DNA from: CAVONV01 sp963697355
GTDB lineage: Bacteria > Acidobacteriota > Vicinamibacteria > Marinacidobacterales > DATDRI01
Direction of reading: 5' to 3'
Length of the DNA: 64,000 nucleotides
NCBI GenBank assembly: GCA_963697355.1
Contig: CAVONV010000011.1
Coordinates: forward strand, 248,001-312,000
The notes below the pieces were generated by a model. That model saw nothing but the letters and a program-made list of their open reading frames with translations, ran no database searches and was not told the DNA's origin. Below are positions 1 to 10,004 of the stretch, piece after piece; position 1 is the stretch's first letter, and each line of letters starts with the position of its first letter. The position numbers and the translations under genes are program-made.

Positions 1-703
1 TCGTGCCTAGAGCCTTCAAAAAGGCGACCGTGTACTCGGTTCCCAACGTGACGCGAGGAAAAGGCTCGATTTCCCAGCGAGCTGAAAAAGCGGTTTGCCG
101 AAGCGCGAAACTGGAAGCGTCTTCCAAACTGGAGTGTTGCCCAAAGCCGTAGTAGGGCTCGTTGGGGCGCCATTGATAAGTGGTATAAAGCGTCAGGCTC
201 GATTCACGAATGGGTGCAGTGAAAACGCTGGCGCCGAACTCCTGATACCCCGACAGGGGTGAGAAACGCCCGAGCAAACTGAGAGCAGTGACTCCGGGTG
301 TGGGCTCGATAGGCCGCGGAACCTGAAAGACCGTCCCAATTCCCATCCCCGACCCCTCACCCATGCCTCCGAATAAGGGTCTAAAGCCCGCCCTGCCCAG
401 TTTTTGTTGGAAGTCGAAAATCTTCTCTCGTATCTTGTTTTTCTCGAAGGCAATGAGTCCCTTCTCCATACCGCTGAAGAGCTTTCCGAAGGGCCAGCCC
501 AAAACCAAGAACGGTCCGCTACCCTTGGGCCTCATGGCGGCGTCGACCTCCTCCTGAGTGGTGATACGTCCGTCGAATGGTGACGTCTCACGGGTTTCGT
601 TCGGTTGTTCGTCCTTTTCGGTCTGGGCCTGGGTAGGTGGGGCAAGGAGCGAGATTACGCCGAAACACAACGCCGTCCGCATTCTGCAGGGGCGCCTCGA
701 CAT
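1..703 (-). CDS. Outer-membrane beta-barrel protein (BamA/D15-like), C-terminus outside window
   Basis: An open frame runs leftward from an ATG at 703 to the window edge without a stop (234 codons visible). The start has a strong ribosome site (GGAGGA, 5-6 bases upstream). Residues 1-27 form a signal peptide (basic MSRRPCRMR, a hydrophobic stretch, then a cleavage site near TQAQ). The mature part contains glycine-rich and alternating aromatic segments such as GEGSGMGIGTVFQVPRP and LTLYTTYQW, which resemble strands of bacterial surface-antigen (D15/Omp85-type) barrels. The role is inferred to be an outer-membrane barrel; the exact family cannot be settled because the C-terminal half is missing. 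It lies downstream of, and in the same direction as, the secreted protein at 918-1790. Confidence 0.6.
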   Translation of the reverse strand, partial: MSRRPCRMRTALCFGVISLLAPPTQAQTEKDEQPNETRETSPFDGRITTQEEVDAAMRPKGSGPFLVLGWPFGKLFSGMEKGLIAFEKNKIREKIFDFQQKLGRAGFRPLFGGMGEGSGMGIGTVFQVPRPIEPTPGVTALSLLGRFSPLSGYQEFGASVFTAPIRESSLTLYTTYQWRPNEPYYGFGQHSSLEDASSFALRQTAFSARWEIEPFPRVTLGTEYTVAFLKALGT

Positions 704-917
704 GCCGTCCTCCTCGAAATGAAAAGACGAAGAGCCGAGATTCCGGAAGGCCTTGGGAGGCTAGTGGGGATGGGCTATGTTTTTTTGTCGGAGAGGTCCT
801 CCCTCCTCTCCTGATCGTTAGCCGCTATTGCGTCGTAAAGACCCGCCAACAACTTGGCTTAGGATAAGTCACCTCTATTCAATATGTCAAGCTTGTTTCC
901 GTAGCCTGAGCAGGATC

Positions 918-1790
918 TCAGAGCGAGACAAACGCCTCACGCATAGTCGTGAGCGTGCTAGTGAGTGCCTCTCTCGGAACTTTGGTGACGAGTGGTTTGA
1001 CGAGCCACAAGAAAATTCTCGGGATAGAGCGGCTCAGACTGATGGACTCACATTCCAAGATGACGCCTCTCCTCGGCCCGAATGGAGCCGGAAAAACCGA
1101 GACCTGCTCGAATCGCCAGTAAGCGTTCCACCGCCACATGTAGCCGCTGTCCTTACCCAACGGTTTCTCTCGTTCCTTGGGCGTCCCGACGTTCTCCAAT
1201 TGTGCGATCTTGGTAGCCACGGACTTGCTCGATGCCTTATCTGGCCCGTGCCGACGGTACTCCACCGTATGCTCCGTATTGAAATGAACCGTCCGGATGC
1301 TCTTACCCACCACTCTCAAGAAGACCTGAAGGACATCGCCATCTCTGGAGATGAGGCGAGAATCCTCGACTTGCTTGAAGCGATTCTTCAATTCCGCGCT
1401 TTCTTGGAACCACTCCAGGAATTCATCGATACCGACGTCGCGAATCAAAACCCCACCTAGCCAGTGATGGACCATTCCCTTGGGGATCTCGATGGTCTTC
1501 CCCTCTTCGTTTCGCGTCTCCATCTGCTGCATGAAGATCCCACCGGACAGCACGGACTCGCGGGCTTTGGTTGCATCCGAGATGGGCAGGGACTCTCGAG
1601 CCAGGAATTTTTCGTCGGACTCGAGCTCGCTCTTGATTCTCGACTCGGTCAGTTGAATGTACCGTACCCAGGCTCTCACGGTCTCAGGCTGGAGCTCCGC
1701 GGCAAAGGTCCCACGACCCAAGAAAATGGCCAAGGCGAAAACGACAATCGTCCCCAGAGAGGGCTTTTGTTGAGATCTGTGGTCCAGCAC
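918..1790 (-). CDS. Secreted protein of unknown function
   Basis: The frame is open back to 1889, but the best start is GTG at 1790: it is preceded by AAAAGAG and gives a normal signal peptide (MLDHRSQQKPS, then the hydrophobic TIVVFALAIFLG, ending near TFAA). The mature protein of about 260 residues has a charged N-terminal helix region and a C-terminal half with many conserved-looking Arg, Trp and aromatic residues (YMWRWNAYWRFEQV, ILECESISLSRSIPR). That pattern recalls lipid- or ligand-binding START/SRPBCC-like folds, but this is only an impression. I do not recognise a named family. It is probably periplasmic. The gene sits upstream of and parallel to the barrel gene at 1-703, with a 214-base gap holding nothing I can name. 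Confidence 0.6.
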   Translation of the reverse strand: MLDHRSQQKPSLGTIVVFALAIFLGRGTFAAELQPETVRAWVRYIQLTESRIKSELESDEKFLARESLPISDATKARESVLSGGIFMQQMETRNEEGKTIEIPKGMVHHWLGGVLIRDVGIDEFLEWFQESAELKNRFKQVEDSRLISRDGDVLQVFLRVVGKSIRTVHFNTEHTVEYRRHGPDKASSKSVATKIAQLENVGTPKEREKPLGKDSGYMWRWNAYWRFEQVSVFPAPFGPRRGVILECESISLSRSIPRIFLWLVKPLVTKVPREALTSTLTTMREAFVSL

Positions 1791-1956
1791 GGCTCTTTTC
1801 GATAGGTACCAATGGCCAAGTGAAGATATATTACTATGAAGATCGTGTTCTTTCCACTGTGCGAAGACCATCACATGGCCCCACGACAATCATGTCCTTC
1901 ATTGAAATCACGAATGACGAATGTTAGCCTCTGGCTAGTTCCTGGGAGATAGATCC

Positions 1957-4639
1957 TTGGTTATTCCTTCCCAAACACGCCTCGGAGTCTACGAAGTCGT
2001 CTCGCTCATTGGCGCAGGCGGAATGGGTGAGATCTATCTGGCGAAAGACACGAAGCTCGGCCGGGAAGTCGCCATCAAGGTGCTTCATGAAGAGTTTGCC
2101 CAAGACCACGACCGGTTGGCACGGTTGGAGCGGGAAGCTCGTCTGCTGGCTTCTCTCAACCACCCGAATGTCGCGGCGATTTACGGTCTCGAAAAATCAG
2201 GGGAACTGTTGTACATCGTATTGGAGCTCGTTGAGGGGCCCACGTTGAGAGAACGACTCGCTGCCGATCGCCTCAATCTTCAGGAAACGCTGAGTTGTTT
2301 TCACCAGATCGCCCAAGCGCTAGAGGCCGCCCACGAAAAAGGTATCATCCACCGCGACCTGAAACCCGACAACATCAAGATCACGCCGGAAAACTTGGTG
2401 AAAGTCCTGGACTTCGGTCTTGCAAAAGCATTTGCAAAGGATCCGGCGGCAGCCGACTCCTCGCAGTCGCCAACCGCCTCCTACAAAGGTACGAGCGCTG
2501 GTGTGGTTCTTGGCACCATCCCCTATATGAGTCCCGAGCAGGCTCGCGGCAAGCCTCTGGACAAGAGGAGCGACATCTGGTCGTTTGGTTGCTGCCTTTA
2601 CGAAGCGCTTACCGGTCAACACCCCTTTTACAGAGACACTGGCTCGGACATCCTCGCCGCGATTCTGGCTACCGAGCCAGAGTGGACGGCGTTACCCAAG
2701 AAGACACCTCGCAGCATAAGGTCTCTTCTCCGACGCTGTTTGCAGAAGGATAGGCGAGATCGCCTTCACGACATTGCCGACGCCCGAATCGAGCTCGGCG
2801 AAGCACTCGCCATCCACTCCAGATCAACTCTTGTCGACGCCGGAGTCACTCGACAAGCGGGGCGAAGTCTTTACTACGCTCTTGCAGCGCTTTTGGGAGC
2901 CGCGGTCGGAGCGGCCTTCATTTGGGCTTGGATCCTAGTGGCTCCTACGGATACGACCCGAGCTCTGCAACGCTTCGAAATCGGCCTTCCTCCAACGGAG
3001 CCTCTAACATTGGGCTTGGGTCCCGCCTTTGCAATGTCACCAGACGGTTCACGCCTGGTTTATGTCGCAAGTCGCGGCGATACCACCCAGCTGTACTTGA
3101 GAACCATGGACAGCCTCGAGCCGACACCGGTTCAAGGTGCGGAAGGTGGAAAGAGTCCGTTCTTCTCTTCTGACAGCAAATCCATAGGTTTCTTTGCTGA
3201 TGGGAAGCTCAAGAAGCTTTCACTGCCCGGCGGATCTGCAATCACCTTGGCCGACAGCCCTACCCCGCGAGGGGCAAGCTGGGGATCTGACGACAGGATT
3301 GTCTTCTCCCCACTGACCACAGTGGGCCTATCCTCTGTTTCGGCAGCGGGAACCGCTCCAGAAGTTCTTACGCAACTCGACCTGGAAAAAGAGGAGAGAA
3401 GCCACAGGTGGCCGGATGTCCTGCCCGGAAATGAGGGAGTGATTGTTACGACTTGGACCGGAGAAGGTTTCAATATCGAGATGCTTTCCTCGGATTCGGG
3501 AGAGCGCACCAAGCTCATAGAAGATGGAAGCTATGCCCGCTACGCCCCATCAGGCCACCTGGTTTTCGTCCGAAGCGACACGTTGTATGCAGCGCCCTTC
3601 GATCCCGGTCGACGCGAGGTCACAGGATCGGCCGTTCCTCTCGTCGAAGACATCGCCGTCGATCCGTTGACGGGTGCCGCCTATTTCGCTTTCGACCGCC
3701 AGGGACTGCTGGTCTACGTACCGGGCGGTGCATTATCGCCCGTGTCCGAGGGAACGGGTAGGCTGCTCTCCGTGGATCGGCAGGGCACAGCGAGAACACT
3801 CGGCTTGTCCGAGCGGGCTTATCAGTTGCCTCGACTTCATCCCGACGGGAAGCAATTGGTCGTAACCACGACGACGGAAGACCGTTCGGAAATCTTGCTC
3901 GCCCATATCGACCGTGGCACGATGCCGCCGCTTACTTTCGAAGCCAATAATGCCGCCGCCATCTGGGCTCCCGATGGAAGGCAGGTCATCTTCAGCTCGG
4001 ATCGTTCCGGCTCATTCAATCTATACAGGATGCCGGCGTGACGGAAGTGGGAAGCCCGAGCGCTTGACGACGAGCGAGAACACTCAATTTCCCAGTTCTT
4101 GGTCGGCCGATGGCAAACTCGCCTTCACCGAACTGGATCCCTCGACGGAATTCGACATATGGCTGTTACCGATGGACGGCCCGCCCGAAGGCTACATCCA
4201 AACATCCTCCAATGAGATTGGAGCCACGTTCTCACCCGACGGCCGCTGGTTGGCGTTCGTTACTAACGAATCCGGTCAGTGCGGAGATCTAAGTACAAGC
4301 AGTACCCGGACCGGGTGGAAAGCATGCCTATATCGACAGGAGGTGGAACAGAACCGGTTTGGTCTCCCAACGGGCGGGAGCTTTTCTTCCGCAACGGAGA
4401 ATTGATGATGGCCGTCAGTATCGAGACCGAGCCACGAGTTCGCGGCGGGGAGGCCGAAACTTTTGTTCGAAGCGCCCTACGCGGAAGCCGGCGTATCCCA
4501 TCCAAACTTCGACATCACTCCCGACGGCAATAGGTTCATCATCATCCAGAACAAGCTGGAAACCACCGCCGACCACGTCATCGTGGTCCTCAATTGGTTT
4601 GATGAATTGAAAGAACGCGTTCCCGTCAACGACCGTTGA
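1957..4639 (+). CDS. Receptor-like Ser/Thr protein kinase with C-terminal beta-propeller (frameshifted)
   Basis: TTG start at 1957 behind GGGAG. The N-terminal kinase domain is complete: glycine loop GAGGMGEIY (residues 19-27), VAIK lysine 41, HRDLKPDN at 132-139, DFG at 152 and an APE-like MSPEQARG. One membrane helix follows near residues 308-332, then an exported WD40/TolB-like (PD40) propeller with repeated SPDGSRL / SPDGRWL blades. The architecture implies that the propeller senses something in the periplasm while the kinase phosphorylates cytosolic targets; the ligand is unknown. The frame breaks three times: an extra T at 4039 creating TGA, a shift around 4290-4310, and another near 4470. 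The final frame ends at the TGA at 4637-4639 (tail ELKERVPVNDR). Corrected length is about 893 residues. Confidence 0.85.
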
Positions 4640-4902
4640 GCCACGAGGCGTGGCACTCTCCCCCCATCGCAACGACAAGAGCGGCGGGACTTTTCCACAG
4701 GTTTCCATCACATTGGGGCCTGTTTCCAACAGATTTCGGCCATCTTGGGGTCTGGCTCAGGCGTTCGCTTCTAGCTTTGGAACGTTCTACAAATCGCTCT
4801 GTTTAGATATTTTTACTTACGCCTGATTTTCACCTAGTTACCATAGCTTGTGTGTATTATGGCGGGTTTGAGAACAGGCAGCTAATTGAAGAGGTATTCG
4901 AG

Positions 4903-6998
4903 GTGATCAAGGATCTGAGCACCATCCGCAACATTGGGATCTCGGCTCACATCGACAGTGGCAAGACGACGCTGACGGAGCGAATCCTCTATTACACCCA
5001 GCGGGTTCACGCGATCCACGACGTCAAAGGCAAAGACGGCGTGGGAGCGAAGATGGACTCGATGGAGCTCGAGCGCGAGCGCGGTATCACTATCGCCAGC
5101 GCCGCCACCCACTGTAGTTGGCAAGACCATCATGTCAACATCATCGATACGCCGGGACATGTCGATTTCACCATCGAGGTCGAGCGCAGCCTTCGCGTGC
5201 TCGACGGCGCCGTGCTGGTGCTTTGCTCCGTGGCGGGTGTCCAGAGCCAGTCCTTCACCGTAGACCGGCAGATGAACCGGTACAAGGTTCCGCGAATCGC
5301 CTTCGTCAACAAGGCGGATCGCGTCGGCGCCAATCCGGTACCAGGGTTACGAGACCAGCTTCGGGAGAAGCTCGGCCACAATCCCGGTCCTGCTACAAGT
5401 CCCCATCGGGCTCGAAGAGAACTTCCAAGGTGTCGTCGATCTCGTCCGGATGAAAGCCATCTATTTCGAAGGCGAGTTCGGCGAGAACGTCGTCGAAAAG
5501 GACATCCCCGACGAGCTCCGAGCTGAAGCCGAGGCGTACCGTGAAGCAATGCTCGACGCCGTCTCGATGTTCTCTGATGAGCTGATGGAAGCGATTCTCG
5601 AAGAGAGGGTGACCGAGAACTTGGTCTACGACGCCATTCGTAACGGCACGCTCGAATTGAAGCTTACTCCGGTGCTTATCGGCTCGGCTTACAAGAACAA
5701 GGGCGTGCAGCCACTGCTCGACGCCGTGGTGAAGTACTTGCCCAATCCGACGGACATCCCCAACGAAGCGATCGACCTCACGAGCGACAATGGAGAAGAC
5801 AACGCTCACGCTCGAGCCCGATGCCGAGAGGCCTGTGGTAGGTCTAGCGTTCAAGTTGGAAGACGGTCGTTACGGGCAGTTGACCTACGTGCGAATTTAT
5901 CAAGGCCAGCTCGACCGCGACACCTTCATCACCAACACGCGCAGCCGCAAACAAACCAAGGTAGGCCGCCTCGTCCGCATGCACGCCGATGAGATGGAAG
6001 ACATCGAGTCGGCCGGTCCCGGCGATATTGTGGCCATCTTCGGGCTCGACTGCCGTTCGGGCGATACCTTCACCGACGGCAAGCTCAAGGTGGCGATGAC
6101 CTCGATCCACGTGCCGGCACCCGTCATCTCCTTTTCGGTCAATCCGGTGGACAACAAATCTCAGATCAATTTGACCAAGGCACTCCAACGATTCACCAAG
6201 GAAGATCCGACTTTCCGGGCGGGGGCCGATCCGGAATCCGGTGAAACGGTCATCCACGGCATGGGTGAGCTACAGCTCGAGGTCTATATCGAGCGCATGA
6301 AACGAGAGTACAACGTGGAAGTCGAGGTCTCGCCACCACAGGTGGCCTACCGCGAGACCATCGGACAGCGCGTCGATTTCGACTATACCCACAAGAAACA
6401 AACCGGCGGCTCGGGGCAGTACGGACGTGTGGCCGGCTACATCGAGCCCAATCCCGACGCTGAATTCGAGTTCGTTGACGAGATCAGGGGCGGTGCTATT
6501 CCCCGACAGTTCATTCCATCGGTGGAAAAAGGGATGAAGTCGATGCTCGAAAAGGGCCGAAAGATCGGAGCGCCGGTCGTGAATGTGCGAGTCGTCATCA
6601 ACGACGGCAACAGCCATTCCGTCGACTCTTCCGACGTTGCTTTCCAGGAAGCGGCCCGGGGCGCTTGGCGAGAGGCCTACGATCGAGGCAAGCCAAAGAT
6701 TCTCGAGCCGATCATGCGCGTGGCTGTGGAAGGACCTACCGAGCACGCCGGCGGTATGCTCACGACCCTGATGCAACGACGCGGCACCATCATCGGCCAG
6801 CAGGAGAACGGAGCCTTGACTATCACTGAGGCGGAAGTACCTTTGTCCGAAATGTTCGGCTATGCTACGACGCTGCGGTCCGCCACCCAGGGCAAGGCCG
6901 ATTTCACGATGGAGTTCTCGCGCTACCTTCCCGTACCCGAGGCTGTCGAAGAAGAACTGATCGCTAAGGCCGCAAAGGCGAAGGCGAAGGCGAGCTGA
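4903..6998 (+). CDS. fusA: Translation elongation factor G (mtEFG1/spdEFG1-like), two frameshifts
   Basis: EF-G is the GTPase that moves tRNA and mRNA through the ribosome. A GTG start at 4903 follows GAAGAGG. G motifs are present: HIDSGKTT (residues 16-23), DTPGH, and NKAD where NKMD is usual. Domain II, domain IV (QTGGSGQYGRV) and the C-terminal EMFGYATTLRSATQG are recognisable. The P-loop serine in HIDSGKTT, where classical EF-G has alanine, is typical of mitochondrial EFG1 and the spdEFG1 lineage. There is an extra C in CCC at 5383-5385 and a second +1 shift near 5780-5800. Removing both gives exactly 698 codons, a normal EF-G length, so these are most likely sequence errors. The P-loop/SLOG gene starts 13 bases downstream. 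Confidence 0.92.
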
Positions 6999-7011
6999 GG
7001 AGTTTAGCAAG

Positions 7012-8311
7012 ATGTATCGCAAAGAAATCAACGACCAAAACCCTCTTCGGATCCTCGAGCGGTCTACCAAAGGAGGCCTGGGTCCCGGTAACCTTGGGGT
7101 TGTAATGGCCCGCGCCGGGGTCGGCAAGACCGCGTTCCTCGTCCAGATCGGACTCGACGAGGCCATGCGGGAGCGCAGTGTCCTGCACATCGCACTCGGC
7201 CAAGATCTCGAGCACGTCCATTCATGGTACGACGCGCTGTTCTACGACTTCTCCGAAGCGACCAAACTCGATGCTCGTGAGCAGGTGCGCGCACTGATGA
7301 CGAAGCATCGACTGATACAGGCTTACGCAGACGCCGATCTCTCGCACGAGCGCCTCGACGAGTTGGTGCGGCTTTTCGCCGACAGTCTCCATTTCGAGCC
7401 CAAGGCCATCTTGATTGACGGTTTCGACTGGGAAAAAGGCAAAGTCCTAGAGCGGGCCGCAAAGCTCAGCGGTTTCAAGAGCACGGCAAAGCGCCTCGGA
7501 GCCGAGCTATGGATGACGGCGCGGACACACCGAGAAGGAACACCTGCTCACCCCACTCGGATGATCGCTCCCTGCATTGCCTACGAGGAGCTCATCGACG
7601 TGGCGGTCTTCTTGGAGCCCGAAGGTACCCACGTAACGGTTTGCCTGCTCAAAGACCACGACAGCCCGAAAATCGAAGACACGCATCTGCAATTGCACAT
7701 CGACACGATGCGGCTTGCCACTGACGATGTCAGTGACAACGGCAATCTGCCTTCCACCACGTTCTTTCACCCTGCTATCGGGAGGGGCCAACGGCAGCGA
7801 AGCTGCGTTCGGCGAGGCCGCGGAACGTTGGGGCGTTGCCGAGACCCACTTCTCCTTCCCGGGTCGGGAGACCGCTCGGAAACGCGGCGTCGTCGAGCTG
7901 ACCGAGGAGGAGCTCGAGCACGGCGGAGTGAACGAAGCCTATATCAAAGCCCAGCTCCACCGGTCCTTCCCCAAGACCGCCATGTTCCAGCGACTGCTGA
8001 AATCGATTTGGCATCAAGTCGCCACGGCAGGTGAGGTCTTCGTGATTGGCGAGATCCAAGAGGACAACACCGTCAAGGGCGGCACCGGCTGGGGCGCCGA
8101 ACTGGCGCGCCACTTCCACAAGCCCGTCTACGTGTTCGACCAGACGAAAGACGACTGGTTCCACTGGAAGGAAGACACGTGGGTGAAGCTAGAGTCTCCC
8201 CGGATAAAAAGCACGCGGTTCACGGGAACGGGAACGCGGTTTCTCTCCGACTCCGGTCGCGTAGCCATCACCGAGCTTTTTGAGAACTCCTTCGGTCCCC
8301 CTCCGAAGTAA
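7012..8311 (+). CDS. P-loop (RecA-like) ATPase fused to SLOG/YpsA-like nucleotide-binding domain
   Basis: ATG at 7012, with a GAGGAG ribosome site made of the EF-G stop region. Residues 1-230 form a P-loop NTPase of RecA/KaiC appearance: Walker A in ARAGVGKTAFL and Walker B in AILIDGFDW. The second part has the hallmarks of a SLOG (DprA/YpsA-like) Rossmann domain: LLSGGANGSEAAFGEAA, GGTGWGAELARHF and PVYVFDQTKDDWFHW. SLOG domains bind nucleotides or nucleotide-derived ligands in other families. The two parts are separated by one extra T in TTT at 7765-7767; removing it gives a continuous 432-residue protein (433 codons exactly). The function is unknown; coupling of ATP hydrolysis to sensing of a nucleotide ligand is speculation. 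It is probably co-transcribed with EF-G. Confidence 0.7.
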
Positions 8312-8394
8312 TTGCGAACAAAGGTCAAGAGCGTGCTGTCATTTTGCTTGGATTTGGCCAGCCGCATCTGTACACTTCATGTACGGGGTGACAG

Positions 8395-8618
8395 ATGCCC
8401 ACGATTACCGTCCGCAACCTCCCCGACGACCTCGTAGACCGGATCAAAGCGGCGGCCGAGAAAAGGGGCGCTCGATGGAGCAGGAAGTGCGAGAGCTCCT
8501 GATGCACCGCTACATGCCGCGGGACGAGTTGCTCCAACGTATCCGCAAGCGATGGGAAAACATTGACACTCCGACTGCCTCGGAGATTGAAAGGTGGACG
8601 CAGACAGGTCGCCTATAG
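8395..8618 (+). CDS. FitA/VapB-type ribbon-helix-helix antitoxin (one-base frameshift)
   Basis: ATG at 8395. The N-terminus MPTITVRNLPDDLVDRIKA is the beta-strand and first helix of an Arc/FitA-type DNA-binding fold. In the raw frame the protein stops early, but one missing base near 8468-8475 (GGGGCGCTCG, expected GGGGCCGCTCG) restores GRSMEQEVRELLMHRY, the second helix and conserved EVRELL of FitA-like antitoxins, and runs to the TAG at 8616-8618 (74 residues). The end overlaps the PIN toxin start by 25 bases, the usual toxin-antitoxin arrangement. Such antitoxins neutralise the partner RNase and repress their own promoter. Apart from that one base the gene looks intact. Confidence 0.75.
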
Positions 8619-9073
8619 ACGCTGGAACGCCCGTCGTCTTCGACTCCATGGTCATCGCAACCGCTCTTCTCGGCGTGACGGAATTGCGCGATGAATCCAT
8701 ACGCGCCATTGAAGCCGCCCAAGAAATTTGGGTGCCGGATTCATGTCGCGCTGAGATCGTCAACATCGTTTGGCAGTGGGTTCAGTTCCGTGATGTGACG
8801 ATCGACACCGGCATCGAAGTGCTTTGGGACGCTGAGACACTCTTCACGCAAGTCGTACCGGCGCCCGCTCTGTGGGATCAAGCTTTGGAGCTTGCAGTTG
8901 AACGTGAGCATCCAGCGTACGACACGCTATTTGTTGCCCTTGCCGCCATTCAGGGATCCCAAGTCGTGGCCTATGACTCGGATATGATCAAGAAGTTCCC
9001 CGAATACGGCATCTCCGTTCCCGACTTCCTGGATCGCTTCTCGGCGTCGTCGGCTCGGTTGCCTATGGTGTAG
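8594..9073 (+). CDS. VapC/FitB-family PIN-domain toxin (RNase)
   Basis: GTG start at 8594, overlapping the antitoxin end. The 159-residue product carries the four acidic residues of a PIN nuclease in order: D17 (VFDSMV), E54 (CRAEIVN), D110 (AYDTLFVALA) and D128/D130 (AYDSDM). These bind Mg2+ or Mn2+ and cleave RNA, commonly tRNA or rRNA in this family. With the ribbon-helix-helix gene just upstream it forms a type II toxin-antitoxin module. Its last 30-35 codons overlap a reverse-strand frame belonging to the decayed HNH gene; the conserved PIN core ends before most of that overlap, so the toxin itself looks complete. Confidence 0.85.
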   Translation: MDADRSPIDAGTPVVFDSMVIATALLGVTELRDESIRAIEAAQEIWVPDSCRAEIVNIVWQWVQFRDVTIDTGIEVLWDAETLFTQVVPAPALWDQALELAVEREHPAYDTLFVALAAIQGSQVVAYDSDMIKKFPEYGISVPDFLDRFSASSARLPMV

Positions 9074-9776
9074 AAAGCTGCGGGCTCGGATACACGATCC
9101 GCGGATCGCCTGTAGCGCTTCATCATCTCCTTGCCGCAGTCACGTTCAGCGAAGTATCCGTTATGGGCTCTGCAGAGTAATCTCAGGTTATTCGCGCTGC
9201 GGTCCCCACCACGACCGAACGGCTTTCGATGATCGAACTCGCAGCGGCGGCCATTTGGGTCAATATACGAGCACTGCCCCTTATCGCGTTCGTAGACCGC
9301 TCGTCTGACCGCAGCGGGGATGTAGCGAGCCGGTGCCAAAGGTGTCACGACGGCAGGTTTGACAGGAGCGGGAGTCGGTGAAGTCGAAACCGTTGCTCCA
9401 AATTAACGGATGTCCTTGTTTTATAGAGACTTAGAGGAATCCACTAGGTCCGAACCTAGTGGAGCTTTTGGTGTTGGCTTCGTCGTCTCTCCCGCTCATG
9501 AAGCCTGCGCATCGTCGACGGAACATCCTCTTTCGGAGCAATCTCTGCGACCAGTTCCTGGATCTGCCGTTTGGACCTATGCGCAGCACGTTCGAGAAGC
9601 GACTTGCGGTTTGCCTTGGTGAGGTGCGGGTGAAGAATAGAGATACCGGTCAGGTGAACGCGTCCATCAGCGAGTATCTCGAGAAGCACCGGGTGCTTTC
9701 GCCATGCCTTTGCCACTACAGGCATATACTCGATGAAGCTTGGAACTTCGCACAAAACGCTAAAATAGGTTGTCAA
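8971..9776 (-). pseudogene. Decayed HNH endonuclease gene with internal deletion
   Basis: Two reverse-strand fragments belong to one family of HNH proteins common in Acidobacteriota and related bacteria. The 9776-9456 fragment has the N-terminal part (AWRKHPVLLEILADGRVHL, LTKANRKSLLERAAHRSKR). The 9348-8971 fragment has the C-terminal HNH nuclease: YIPAAVRRAVYERDKGQCSY, then CEFDHRKPFGRGG and NLRLLCRAHN. Only about 100 bases separate them, whereas intact relatives have a long linker there. A TAA lies in frame just upstream of the C-terminal part, with no ATG. I read it as a broken gene with a lost middle, not a sequencing slip. The reading frame past about 9110 toward the VapC gene is probably run-on. 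Confidence 0.7.
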
Positions 9777-10004
9777 GTCAGTAAGTTATTTTTTTTTTGT
9801 TCGCAAAGGCGTTTTTTTTGGAACACGTCATCGCTCCGGACTCAGCAGGACACGTCTTGCGCTGGCCTTCCCAAAAAAACCGAAGAATTCCAGGCAACAA
9901 ACATTCGGCAAGCTACGTCTAATCACTGTGGGGCGCGTCTGCGCCGAAAATCATGATTCTGACGTAACAATGACGCCGGGCCACCAGTAGCCCTCGGAGA
10001 CGGT

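Noticed and set aside
828..1460. A 210-codon + strand frame
   Set aside because: It lies opposite the secreted-protein gene, has no ribosome site, and its sequence is of low-complexity antisense type.
5330..5400. Programmed ribosomal frameshifting in EF-G
   Set aside because: No slippery heptamer, Shine-Dalgarno stimulator or downstream pseudoknot is seen, and similar shifts are scattered over many unrelated genes.
9781..9835. Long T-runs as an intrinsic terminator or phage attachment site
   Set aside because: No GC hairpin precedes the T-runs and no flanking repeats or integrase were found; probably low-complexity or assembly noise.
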